A stretch of 64,000 bases of DNA from RPRB01 sp035501615. GTDB lineage: Bacteria > Myxococcota > Myxococcia > Myxococcales > Myxococcaceae. The DNA lies in the NCBI GenBank assembly GCA_035501615.1, contig DATJVY010000008.1, positions 7,534 through 71,533 of the forward strand. Direction: 5' to 3'. This document shows positions 47,122 through 54,975 of this stretch, piece by piece (the stretch's first letter is position 1; every line of letters starts with the position of its first letter). Below the pieces are notes generated by a model. It was given only the letters and a program-made list of their open reading frames with translations. It had not been told where the DNA came from and did no database searches. The position numbers and the translations under genes were made by a program.

Positions 47122-48749
47122 AGTCCGCCCTCCTCGATGCAGCGGCTGGGGATGCTCACCCGGTAGCTGCGGAGCTCGTCGTTCCAGTACTCACCGGTGA
47201 ACTTGAAGCCGATCTGCGTGGCGGTGAGCGGGATCTCCTTCTCCGGCTGGGCGAGCTTGGCGCCGCGCTTGATGCGCTCGTAGAGCTTCAGCCCGACCTC
47301 GTACTCCATGAGCCGCACCTGCTCGTCGGCGCGGAGCAGCTTGTCCGCCTCCTCGCGCACCGCGTCGCGGAGCCGCTGCTGGTAGATGCGCTCCGCCTCG
47401 GCGTGGGCGAGGTCGTAGATCTTGGTGAGGTGCTTGTAGAGGCGGTCGCCGAAGCCGCCGGCGTGCCGCCCCAGGTTCTCGCCCTCGATGTTCAGGGACT
47501 CGAGGAAGCGCGCCGCCCGCCGGGTGGAGCCGTGGCTGTTCGCCGCTCGCCGGAGCCGGAAGTCCTGGGTGAGGTCGTCGCGATCGCGGATCGCCTCGAG
47601 CGAGTCGCTGAAGCGGCGGGTGAGCTCCTTGGCCGCGCGCTTGGCGGGGAGGAACTGGCAGAGGTCCCGGTAGACCAGCGCCCTGAGGATGTACTTGTCG
47701 GGGAGGAACTCGTCCCGGAAGCTCGGCGCGTCCAGGGTGGTGAGGAGGCCGATGGTCGCCCGGAGCTGTCCCAGGTTGTACCGGGTCCACGCCTCCTCGA
47801 GGTACAGGGTGGCGCGGCCCGGATCCAGCGAGGGCAGCTGCACCATGTCGTAGGCCTTGAGCGCCCCCTCGTAGTCCTTCTTCTCGTAGCGGAGGCGGGC
47901 CACCGCGAGGCGGGCCTCGTTGCGCGCCTCGAGGGTGAGCCTCTCGTCCTTGGAGAGCTCGAGGAAGTCGTCGATCATCTGATCGTCGACCGTCTTGGCG
48001 TTCCTCAGCCGGGTGACGAGCAGCGCGAACTTGGCGCGGCTGGACTCGATGCCACTCTCGTCCAGCTTGACGAAGTGGGTCTTCGCCCACCGCTCGTTGC
48101 CCACCCGGAGGTCCACCAGCCCCTGCTGGTAGTTGGCGTAGTCGCTCACGCTCTCGGGGAGGAAGCCGAGGTCGAGCGAGCCGAAGATCTGCTCGTCGAT
48201 CAGCACCTCGTCGTGGGGGACCTGGGTGAGGACCTTCAGCGCCTCGAGCGTCCGGGGGAGCACCTGGGGGTTGCTTCGCTCGTGGGCCACCTTGGCGAGG
48301 TAGACCGCTCCGCCGTGGCGCAGGTTGAGGTCGATGAGGCACCGGGCGAGGAAGTACTGCGCCCAGGCGTAGTTCTCGTCGGTCGGCGGGGTGGACTCGA
48401 TGAAGGCGTAGAGCTTGCGTGCCGCCTGCTCCTGCTTGTTGTCGAAGTAGTCCTTGAGCGCCTCGTCGAAGATCTTCGGGTCCACCTTCGGCGGCGGCTG
48501 CTCCTGCCCCGCCGCGGGCTGTCCGGCCGCGGGTGGCTGTGCGCCGGCCGGAGCGGGCGTGGCGCCCTGCGCGGCCGGCGCCGGTGCCGGAGGCGCAGCC
48601 TGGGCCGGAGGCGGTGTTCCCGCGGGCGGGCGAGCGGGCGCCGCCGGGGGCGGCGGAGGCTGGGACGCGGGCGCCTGGGCCAGCACCGGGAGCGCGAGCA
48701 GGAGCGCCACCGCGGCCGCGGTCGCCGGCTGCATCGGGCCGACCCTCAT
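47118..48749 (-). CDS. exported TPR-like protein of the Glt-like operon (GltC- or GltE-like)
   Basis: There are 543 residues from the ATG at 48749, overlapping the barrel-gene stop by 4 bases. The signal peptide (AAAVALLLALPVLAQA) is followed by a ~70-residue Pro/Ala/Gln-rich linker. A helical TPR-like domain follows (FLARCLIDLNLRHGGAVYLA, ARLAVARLRYEKKDYEGALK, EEAWTRYNLGQLRATIGLLT). The C-terminal ~80 residues are not TPR and end with two beta strands and one Cys (GFKFTGEYWNDELRSYRV). It is periplasmic. Glt systems contain TPR proteins GltC and GltE in this context; which one this is cannot be decided here. Confidence 0.7.
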   Translation of the reverse strand: MRVGPMQPATAAAVALLLALPVLAQAPASQPPPPPAAPARPPAGTPPPAQAAPPAPAPAAQGATPAPAGAQPPAAGQPAAGQEQPPPKVDPKIFDEALKDYFDNKQEQAARKLYAFIESTPPTDENYAWAQYFLARCLIDLNLRHGGAVYLAKVAHERSNPQVLPRTLEALKVLTQVPHDEVLIDEQIFGSLDLGFLPESVSDYANYQQGLVDLRVGNERWAKTHFVKLDESGIESSRAKFALLVTRLRNAKTVDDQMIDDFLELSKDERLTLEARNEARLAVARLRYEKKDYEGALKAYDMVQLPSLDPGRATLYLEEAWTRYNLGQLRATIGLLTTLDAPSFRDEFLPDKYILRALVYRDLCQFLPAKRAAKELTRRFSDSLEAIRDRDDLTQDFRLRRAANSHGSTRRAARFLESLNIEGENLGRHAGGFGDRLYKHLTKIYDLAHAEAERIYQQRLRDAVREEADKLLRADEQVRLMEYEVGLKLYERIKRGAKLAQPEKEIPLTATQIGFKFTGEYWNDELRSYRVSIPSRCIEEGGL

Positions 48750-49396
48750 TCGGTTCCGCCGAAGTTGAGCGCGAGCGCGAACTGGACGAGGAGGATGTTC
48801 GACTCGAGCCCCTTGAAGATGACGAACTCGTTGCTGAAGTCGATCCGGAAGGACACGCCCTTGGTCATGAAGATGCGGGCCCCCACGCCGAGGTGCACCG
48901 CGGGACGGAACACCGTCTGCCCGGTGCCGCTGGCCACGTCGGCGGCGATGCGCTCGTTGACCACCGAGCCGCCCAGCGTGCCGAACACCTCGAAGTGGCC
49001 AACGCTGCTGTTGAGCCACGAGGTCTTCCCGTAGATCGGCGTCCACATCACGTCGGAGCCGACGATCCAGTTGAGCTGAGGGAACGCGGTGGGGTTCACC
49101 CCGAACTGCGTCTCCAGCTGGTCCCGCAGGCCGGTCTTGATGTTGTACGAGAGCAGCCCGCGTCCCACCTGCCACGCGAAGTAGTCGCTGAAGTGGTAGA
49201 CGTAGCCCACCTGTCCGGTGAGGCCCTTGTAGAACGCGTCGAGCGGCGCGATGCCGATGCCGATCCACAGCTCGCTCGCCATCCGGTAGGTCCGGTCCTG
49301 GACCGCGAGAACCGTGCCCGGATTCTCCAGCTCCTCGCCCTGGGCATGGGCGAGCACGGGAGCGAGGCACACCAGGAGCAAGAGCGTTCGTTTCAA
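48746..49396 (-). CDS. outer-membrane beta-barrel protein of the Glt-like operon
   Basis: The 216-residue protein has a clear signal peptide (TLLLLVCLAPVLAHAQ). Alternating aromatic strands follow (ELWIGIGIAPLDAFY, QVGYVYHFSDYFAWQVG, WLNSSVGHFEVFGTLGGSVV, VSFRIDFSNEFVIF), ending with FALALNFG. This fits a small eight-stranded outer-membrane barrel. Glt machineries include barrel proteins (GltA, GltB, GltH) that link the periplasmic complex to the outer membrane. It lies 58 bases after the FHA/TonB gene and overlaps the following gene by 4 bases. Confidence 0.8.
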   Translation of the reverse strand: MKRTLLLLVCLAPVLAHAQGEELENPGTVLAVQDRTYRMASELWIGIGIAPLDAFYKGLTGQVGYVYHFSDYFAWQVGRGLLSYNIKTGLRDQLETQFGVNPTAFPQLNWIVGSDVMWTPIYGKTSWLNSSVGHFEVFGTLGGSVVNERIAADVASGTGQTVFRPAVHLGVGARIFMTKGVSFRIDFSNEFVIFKGLESNILLVQFALALNFGGTE

Positions 49397-49454
49397 GTCG
49401 TGTCCTGAACAGTGGGGGAAGCGGCGTCGCCTGTGTCAGGCGTCACCGCCTCGT

Positions 49455-51635
49455 TCAGAAACCCACCGCGTTGAAGATGAATGGATAGCTGATGATCACC
49501 GACTGGCCTCTTGCGGGCGGGAACTGCCAGGTGTTGAGCGAGCGGAGGATGCAGGTCTCGACCGAGCTGTCCTTCAACGTCGAGCTCTTGCTCTTGCTGC
49601 TCACCACCCTGCCCTGGGTGGAGATGCTCCATTCCAGCACGACCTTGCCGGCCAACCCAGGATTCTTCAGCAGCGCCGCCTCGTAACAGCGCTGGACCTC
49701 GGCGAGGTGGGAGTTGATGGCCTTCGCCACCGCTTCCTTGTCGATTTGCCCCTGTGAGCTCACGCGGTCGGACGCTGCGCGCGCGACGCCGGCACGGACC
49801 GGACCTTTCCCCACTCCGCCCGCGCCCATCGCACCGATGCCGCCACCGCCCTTGCCCATCAGGAGCTCGCGGCCGCCACCGGTGCCCGTCCCGGTGCCCA
49901 GGCCGGGCATGCCGACGTTGCTCGCCACCGGGCCCTTGCCCACCAGACCGTTCAGCTTGAAGGCCGCGGCGTTCCCTCCGGGGCCGAGCTTGTTGATCGC
50001 GGCGAGCATCGACTTCATCGCCGGGCCGGCCGCCGTCACCTTGGCCAGGGCCTTCTGCACGTTGGCCGGAGGCTGCGGGGTAGGAGGCGTGGGTGGCGGC
50101 GGCGTCTTGGGAGGAGGCGCCCTGACCACCTTCTTCTCCGGCTCCTTCTTCTTTTCTGGCTTCTTCTCTTCCTTCTTTTCGACCTTCTCTTCCTTCTTCT
50201 CCTCTTTCTTTGGCTCCTCTTTCTTCTTCGGCTCTTCCTTCTTCGGAACCATCAGCCGGACGGCGACAGGGTTGAGGTTCCGGGCGTTGAAGTCCGCCAG
50301 CTCGGCGCCCTGGGGGCCGAAGAAGATCCACCACGCCGTGGGCGAGAAGAACGCCAGGAGGAGGAGGATGAAGAACCAGGGCTTCCCCCGGAGTGGGTTG
50401 ACCCACGTCCTCTGGGGCGGCGGCGCCACGTAGACGAAGCAGGTCATGTCGCCCTCGCGGAGGGCGACCGCGTTGCCGGTCTGGAGCAGCGCGCACTTGC
50501 GTCCGTCGTACGACTCGACGTCACCGGGCAAGGCGGCGACGAATCGCCCGTCGCTCCGGCGTCGCTCGAGGTCGGCGCGGGGCGGGAGGTAGAGCCGGTA
50601 GGCTCCGCGCCCGGCGGACTCGGCGATGGGGAAGCCCTCGGGCATGCTGAAGCCGTAGAAGGGCACCATGGCCACGTCGGCCAGGCCGCTGGTGATGGGC
50701 TTCTTCTGCGAGGTGGGCCCGAAGCTGCGTGCCACCTGCCGGGCGTCCTGCCAGTACAGCTCGAAGTAGATGCGCGGCTTGCCTCGCCCGCCCTTGGTGG
50801 GCACGGCGAAGAGCTGTGGACCCTGGACGGTGGCGCCCACCGGTGCACGGCGCGGGGCCGGCCTCGCCGGTGCGGGGGCCACCGCGGCCGCGGGGGGCGG
50901 GGGCGGAGCGGCGGGAGGACGCGACGGCTCGGGGGCGCGGGCGGGCGGGCGCGAGGGGGCCGGAGGGTCGGTCCACGGCCGCTCGGGCGTGCTGCGCGCG
51001 GGGCGCTCGTAGGTATCGAGCGGGGGCAGACCCGCGGAGGGAGAGGCCGAGGGCAGGGGCGCGAGCGGCTCGTCGTCGCCGCGGGTGGCCTTGCCCTTCC
51101 GCCTGCGCGCGGAGGGAACGGTGCCCGGTCCCTCGTTCTGCCCGTTCACCGCCGGAGCGCGGGCGTAGGGAGCAGGGGCGGTGGCGTCCGGCTCGGCGGG
51201 CGGCGGCGGAGGCGCGGAGGTGCGGCGCGGGGCGGAGATGGGCGCCACCTGGGGGATCGCCGCCGGGGGGACGCTGCCGAGGAGCGCGGACACCTCGGGG
51301 GGCGGGGTGGCCTTCGGCGTGGCACGAGGGCCGAGCACCCGGGTCTTGAGCACGAAGGGGCCGAGGACCACCTCGTCCACCGAGCGGATCTCGCAGGCGG
51401 TGACCTGGTGCCCGTTGACGTACAGGCCTCCGACCGAGCCCGAGTCCTGCACCGCGGCCTTCCCGTTCTGGAAGTAGAGGACCGCGTGGTGGGCATCCAC
51501 CGCCGCGTCGTCGAGCCGGAGGTCCGCGTCGTCGGAGCTCCCCAGGACGTACGAGCCAGGGACGAAGACCTCGGTCCCCACCAGGAGCCCGTCGCGGAGG
51601 ATGACGACCTGGAGCACTGCCGGTTGGCCGCTCAC
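49455..51635 (-). CDS. gltG: GltG (PglI)-like protein: FHA domain, TM helix, TonB-like C-terminus
   Basis: The 726-residue protein starts at a GTG. Residues ~25-95 are an FHA domain (GSYVLGSSDDADLRLDDAAV, HHAVLYFQNG, VNGHQV). A Pro/Ala-rich cytoplasmic linker follows. One membrane helix at ~420-442 (PWFFILLLLAFFSPTAWWIF) leads to a long Lys/Glu-rich charged rod and a Gly-rich section. The C-terminal ~95 residues form a TonB-like domain (EVQRCYEAALLKNPGLAGKV, LNTWQFPPARG) of the AgmX/PglI type. This architecture is that of M. xanthus GltG, an inner-membrane protein linking cytoplasmic signals to the envelope complex. FHA implies phospho-Thr binding. Confidence 0.8.
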   Translation of the reverse strand: MSGQPAVLQVVILRDGLLVGTEVFVPGSYVLGSSDDADLRLDDAAVDAHHAVLYFQNGKAAVQDSGSVGGLYVNGHQVTACEIRSVDEVVLGPFVLKTRVLGPRATPKATPPPEVSALLGSVPPAAIPQVAPISAPRRTSAPPPPPAEPDATAPAPYARAPAVNGQNEGPGTVPSARRRKGKATRGDDEPLAPLPSASPSAGLPPLDTYERPARSTPERPWTDPPAPSRPPARAPEPSRPPAAPPPPPAAAVAPAPARPAPRRAPVGATVQGPQLFAVPTKGGRGKPRIYFELYWQDARQVARSFGPTSQKKPITSGLADVAMVPFYGFSMPEGFPIAESAGRGAYRLYLPPRADLERRRSDGRFVAALPGDVESYDGRKCALLQTGNAVALREGDMTCFVYVAPPPQRTWVNPLRGKPWFFILLLLAFFSPTAWWIFFGPQGAELADFNARNLNPVAVRLMVPKKEEPKKKEEPKKEEKKEEKVEKKEEKKPEKKKEPEKKVVRAPPPKTPPPPTPPTPQPPANVQKALAKVTAAGPAMKSMLAAINKLGPGGNAAAFKLNGLVGKGPVASNVGMPGLGTGTGTGGGRELLMGKGGGGIGAMGAGGVGKGPVRAGVARAASDRVSSQGQIDKEAVAKAINSHLAEVQRCYEAALLKNPGLAGKVVLEWSISTQGRVVSSKSKSSTLKDSSVETCILRSLNTWQFPPARGQSVIISYPFIFNAVGF

Positions 51636-51636
51636 G

Positions 51637-52116
51637 TCAGAGCTCGGAGTCGTAGACCGCGCCGACGATCTCTTCCCGGAAGGTCTCGCGCTTCTTGATC
51701 ATCGAGCGCTGCTTCAGCTCCTTCCGGTCGTAGAGGTACACCGCGCCCGACTTGTTGGTCTGGCCCTGGATGAGCCGATCGTCGAAGTCGATGCGGGTGG
51801 GGCCGCGCTGCGGAGGTGCGCCGGCGGCCGAGGCGGTGGCCGGAGCGGCAGGGATGGAGGTCGAGGGGGCGACCGCGTCGTAGGCGGCCTTCGTCGACGA
51901 GCCCCTCGAGCTCTTGGCCGGGGTGGCCTTGGCGGTGGAGGACTTCGAGGTCGAGCTCTTGCTCTTGCTGCTCGTGCTGCTCTTCGCCGAGCTCGACTTC
52001 TTCGACTTGGAGGCGGTCTTCTTCGCCGGCGCGGCGTCCGCGGGCGGGGGAAGCACGGCCGGTCCCGCGAGCGTGGACACGAGCGCCACGACGCGGAGCG
52101 CAGTTCGAACTCGCAT
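51637..52116 (-). CDS. exported Lys/Ser-rich protein, first gene of the Glt-like operon
   Basis: There are 159 residues from the ATG at 52116; an upstream ATG would fall inside the promoter region. The signal peptide ends at ADAAPA. It is followed by ~45 residues almost wholly Ser, Lys, Ala and Thr, then a compact domain with TRIDFDDRLIQGQTNKSGAV and KKRETFREEIV. The conserved-looking C-terminal part directly precedes the FHA/TonB gene (1 base between stop and start), so the two probably work together. The position matches gltF in M. xanthus, but I cannot confirm homology. Confidence 0.7.
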   Translation of the reverse strand: MRVRTALRVVALVSTLAGPAVLPPPADAAPAKKTASKSKKSSSAKSSTSSKSKSSTSKSSTAKATPAKSSRGSSTKAAYDAVAPSTSIPAAPATASAAGAPPQRGPTRIDFDDRLIQGQTNKSGAVYLYDRKELKQRSMIKKRETFREEIVGAVYDSEL

Positions 52117-52128
52117 GGGTCGCAGCCG

Positions 52129-52158
52129 AGTAAATCGGACGCTGTGGAGAGCTGTCAA
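52129..52158 (-). promoter_or_regulatory. sigma70-like promoter of the Glt-like operon
   Basis: On the minus strand a perfect TTGACA (52153-52158) is followed after 18 bases by TTTACT (52129-52134), a fair -10. It lies 12 bases upstream of the first ATG of the operon, so the transcript would have almost no leader. No better candidate is visible in the 52117-52233 gap. Confidence 0.5.
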
Positions 52159-52180
52159 CGCATGCATCGGACCGGATCCG

Positions 52181-52197
52181 TTGACGAATTTCGTCAA
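52181..52197. promoter_or_regulatory. perfect 17-bp dyad upstream of the Glt-like operon promoter
   Basis: TTGACGAA-T-TTCGTCAA is a perfect inverted repeat with a single central base, 22 bases upstream of the -35 of the putative operon promoter. Its AT-rich composition stands out from the surrounding DNA. It looks like a binding site for a dimeric activator or repressor. It lies 36 bases beyond the stop of the lipoprotein gene at 52234, so a role in ending that transcript is also possible, but no T-run follows. Confidence 0.5.
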
Positions 52198-52233
52198 TCC
52201 TACCTGTGCTCCCGGGTGGGCACGGACCTCACG

Positions 52234-52743
52234 TCAGGGAATCCAGTCTCCGTACCCAGCGTCCAGCGCGGTTCCCACAAAGGTGCCGGAGACGCCCCGC
52301 CCGCTCCCGTAGCTGCCGTCGTCCACGAAGGAGACGCCGAAGCTTCCCGAGGTGTCGTCGCCGGGGTTGCCGCCCTGGTCCAGGGTGAACGACCCGATCG
52401 AGACCTCGGGGAGCACCCGGACCGGCTCGCCCGCGGCGTTGTGGAGGAAGGTGGCCCGGAGCACCCCGCCGTCGGTGGAGCCGGCGATGTTCACCGTCCT
52501 CCCGGGCTGGAGGGGAAGCTGGTCCAGGGCGAGCGCGAAGCGGAGCACGAGGTCGATGTCCTGGCCGTTGTTCGCCTCGTAGCTCACGACGAAGGCCTCG
52601 TCGTTGCGGAGGATGTGGACCGTCGAGACGTCGAGGGGGAAGACCTCGGAGAGGCTTCCGGTCAGCGAGTTCGCGCCCCCTCCACAGGCCAGCGCCACGG
52701 CCACCGTGGCCGAGGCGAGGAGCATCAGCACCGTCCGTCTCAT
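52234..52743 (-). CDS. lipoprotein, paralogue of the Glt-operon lipoprotein
   Basis: The 169-residue protein has a lipoprotein signal (LMLLASATVAVALACG). The mature part is beta-rich, begins SLTGSLSEVFPLDVSTVHIL, and ends with SGSFGVSFVDDGSYGSGRGV. Both ends match the lipoprotein at 43340-43867, so the two genes flanking most of the Glt-like operon are paralogues. It starts within the stop of the upstream gene (ATGA overlap), showing operon organisation with the lipoprotein at 52740. Confidence 0.78.
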   Translation of the reverse strand: MRRTVLMLLASATVAVALACGGGANSLTGSLSEVFPLDVSTVHILRNDEAFVVSYEANNGQDIDLVLRFALALDQLPLQPGRTVNIAGSTDGGVLRATFLHNAAGEPVRVLPEVSIGSFTLDQGGNPGDDTSGSFGVSFVDDGSYGSGRGVSGTFVGTALDAGYGDWIP

Positions 52744-54215
52744 GGCTTCTCGATCGCGATCTGCATGATCCCGGTGGTCCCGTTCCGGTACCCGATGACC
52801 CGGCGGTTGCCCCAGAAGATCATCCGGGTCTGGAACGCCGCCCCGGTATCCACCACCACCTCGTGATCGCTCCAGACCTTGCTGAGCCCGCGGTTGGCCA
52901 CCGCCAGGTAGTGGTCCGGGGTGCAGCTGTTCTCGTTGTGGTTGGGCTGCTTGGAACAGATGTAATAGGCCACCGACGGGTCACCGTCGGGCGAGATGGC
53001 CACCGCCGCATACCAGCCGCCGGTGCCGCGCTGGAAGACCGGATCCAGGATGTCCCAGTTGCCGACCACCGTGCAGTCGGTGCCGGCCGCGCACCCGGTG
53101 AAGAAGGCCCCGTTCACGCTCCGGTTGGTGACCGCCACGCCGTAGCCGAAGTTGTCACGGTAGTCGATCGAGGGACCGGCGTGGGTGTTGGGGAGGATGG
53201 TCGCTCCGTTCGGACCGAGGATGCTCGGGGTGTCGAGGTTGGTCAGCGGGGCGAGCGCTCCGCAGCTCTTCCACGTCCCGTCCGGCTGCTGCTCGGAGAA
53301 CTCGATGTCCTGCCCGAACGTGTCCGGACCGCTCGGCGCACGGTCGGAGATCACCGCCGCGGCCTGCGGGCCGCTCGCGAGCGTCTGTGCGCCGCGGACG
53401 ATCCGGTTGTGAGCGCCGTAGGCCCGCTTGCTGTTTCCGGCCTGGAGGAGCGCCACCGGCGTCCAGTTGGTGGGCCCGCCGACGGCCATCTCCAGATCCG
53501 CCGAGGTCCAGTCACCGGTGCCGGCGGACTGGCCGAAGTGGCCGTCGCGGTAGGCGAGCACGGCATTGTTTCCCTCGAAGATCAGCGCCGGATAGAAGCC
53601 GACGATCTTTCCGTTGTCGCTCGGGGGGGACCCGGAGACGGGGGGGCTGGAGTTCTGCGCCGCGTCCTGCTCGTTCCAGACGCCTCCGGTCCGGTAGGAG
53701 AGGACGGCGTCGTTCTGGAACCAGAAGGTCTCGGTGAAGTCGGGTGGTCCACCGAGGTAGGCCACCGCCGGATCGCCGTTGGCCTGGTAGGCCACGCTCA
53801 CGCCGAAGAAGCGCTGGACCGTCTGGACGATCTCGGGGCGCGTCGACACTCCGGCGTCCAGGTCGAACTCCTGGAACACGATGTCGTAGTCGACGATGCC
53901 CGCGTCGGGGAACATCTGGACCACGCCCGAGTCCTGGCGCGGGCTCACGACGTAGTAGGCGAAGCCGACCAGCGTGCTGTTGGGTTTGGCCACCATGTCG
54001 AAGGTGGGGATGGAGGGGTTGGACACCAGGAGCTGGGTGCGGTCGACGATGTAGAGATCGAAGCGTCCGCCGTCCGGAGCGCAGGCCTGATCCTGGGTTC
54101 CGCAGAGAAGGCTGTCGTCGTAGATGAGTTCGCCCAGCGTCTTGCCGCAGCCGCCGAAGGCGAACGCCGCCGTCGCGCCGAGCAGCGCCAGCAGCGCCAT
54201 CGATGTGGGACGCAT
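52740..54215 (-). CDS. large lipoprotein, probable beta-propeller-like surface protein
   Basis: There are 491 residues from the ATG at 54215, with GAAGGAAGGG upstream. The signal peptide has the lipobox FGGC. The mature protein is rich in Asp, Asn, Gly and aromatic residues, with repeated strand-turn patterns such as VGFAYYVVSPRQDSG, VSVAYQANGDPAVAYLGG, NNAVLAYRDGHFGQ and AAVAISPDGDPSVAYYI. These resemble beta-propeller blades of extracellular proteins (inferred). Several Cys pairs suggest disulphides (FFTGCAAGTDCTVVG). It is divergent from the Tat-signal gene at 54330 across 114 bases in which I see no convincing promoter. Confidence 0.75.
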   Translation of the reverse strand: MRPTSMALLALLGATAAFAFGGCGKTLGELIYDDSLLCGTQDQACAPDGGRFDLYIVDRTQLLVSNPSIPTFDMVAKPNSTLVGFAYYVVSPRQDSGVVQMFPDAGIVDYDIVFQEFDLDAGVSTRPEIVQTVQRFFGVSVAYQANGDPAVAYLGGPPDFTETFWFQNDAVLSYRTGGVWNEQDAAQNSSPPVSGSPPSDNGKIVGFYPALIFEGNNAVLAYRDGHFGQSAGTGDWTSADLEMAVGGPTNWTPVALLQAGNSKRAYGAHNRIVRGAQTLASGPQAAAVISDRAPSGPDTFGQDIEFSEQQPDGTWKSCGALAPLTNLDTPSILGPNGATILPNTHAGPSIDYRDNFGYGVAVTNRSVNGAFFTGCAAGTDCTVVGNWDILDPVFQRGTGGWYAAVAISPDGDPSVAYYICSKQPNHNENSCTPDHYLAVANRGLSKVWSDHEVVVDTGAAFQTRMIFWGNRRVIGYRNGTTGIMQIAIEKP

Positions 54216-54329
54216 CCCTTCCTTCACTTTCACCCCCGGATCCGGAGCTCGCATTCTACCCGAGACGCGCGCAGCGACCGCGGGCGCATCGGGTTGCGAG
54301 GGTCGATTCCTCGGAGGACACTCCCACCC

Positions 54330-54968
54330 ATGTCGGAGACACTTCCACCCACGTCCGAGGAGGTCGAGCCGGAGGAGCTCTCCCGGCGCGACTTCATCGA
54401 GCACGTGGGCTTCATGTCCGGAACCGCGTTGCTCTACGCGGCCTGCAAGCCGTCGGAGCAGAAATCTCCACCCAAGGAGAAGACCGTCGGCGCGGTGGTG
54501 GAGACGTCGCATCGCGCGCTCACCAACGACGAGTACGACACGATGAGCGCGGCAGTGGAACGCATCTGTCCGCGCGACGAGGAGCCGGGGGCGATCGACC
54601 TCGGCGTGCCCGAGTACATCGACCGGGCGCTCTCCACGCCGACGCTGTCCCACGTGCGCGACGAGTTCGTGCGCGGCACCGAGGCGTTGATGCGCCGGGC
54701 GCAGGCGCGCCACCACCGGCCCTTCGCCGCGCTGACCGCCGCGGAGCAGGACGCCCTCCTCACCGAGTTCAAGGACTCGCCCGCGGGCACCGGCGAGCAG
54801 CACTACTGGACGGTGCTGATCGGCCTCACCATGGAGGGGCTCTTCGGCGATCCGGTGCACGGCGGGAACCGCGGTGGCCGGGGCTGGGATCTGATCGGCT
54901 TCGGCCAGGGCCGCCGCGGCTGCGCCGATCCCTCCGGCCACCACGCCTGCGAGACGCGGAAGGGCTGA
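54330..54968 (+). CDS. gluconate 2-dehydrogenase subunit 3-like, Tat-signal protein
   Basis: The 212-residue protein has the twin-arginine motif SRRDFIEHVGF at residues ~19-29, a short hydrophobic stretch and then LLYAACKP, a lipobox-like Cys; it may be a Tat-exported lipoprotein. The body (LTNDEYDTMSAAVERICPRD, HYWTVLIGLTMEGLFGDPVH, GNRGGRGWDLIGF) matches the small subunit of membrane-bound gluconate/glucose dehydrogenases. It is followed 7 bases later by the flavoprotein subunit. Such small subunits carry the export signal for the complex. Confidence 0.87.
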   Translation: MSETLPPTSEEVEPEELSRRDFIEHVGFMSGTALLYAACKPSEQKSPPKEKTVGAVVETSHRALTNDEYDTMSAAVERICPRDEEPGAIDLGVPEYIDRALSTPTLSHVRDEFVRGTEALMRRAQARHHRPFAALTAAEQDALLTEFKDSPAGTGEQHYWTVLIGLTMEGLFGDPVHGGNRGGRGWDLIGFGQGRRGCADPSGHHACETRKG

Positions 54969-54975
54969 GCGAGCG

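Noticed and set aside
50101..50260. Lys/Glu repeat of the GltG-like gene as a separate simple-sequence element
   Set aside because: It is the charged periplasmic rod expected between the TM helix and TonB-like domain.
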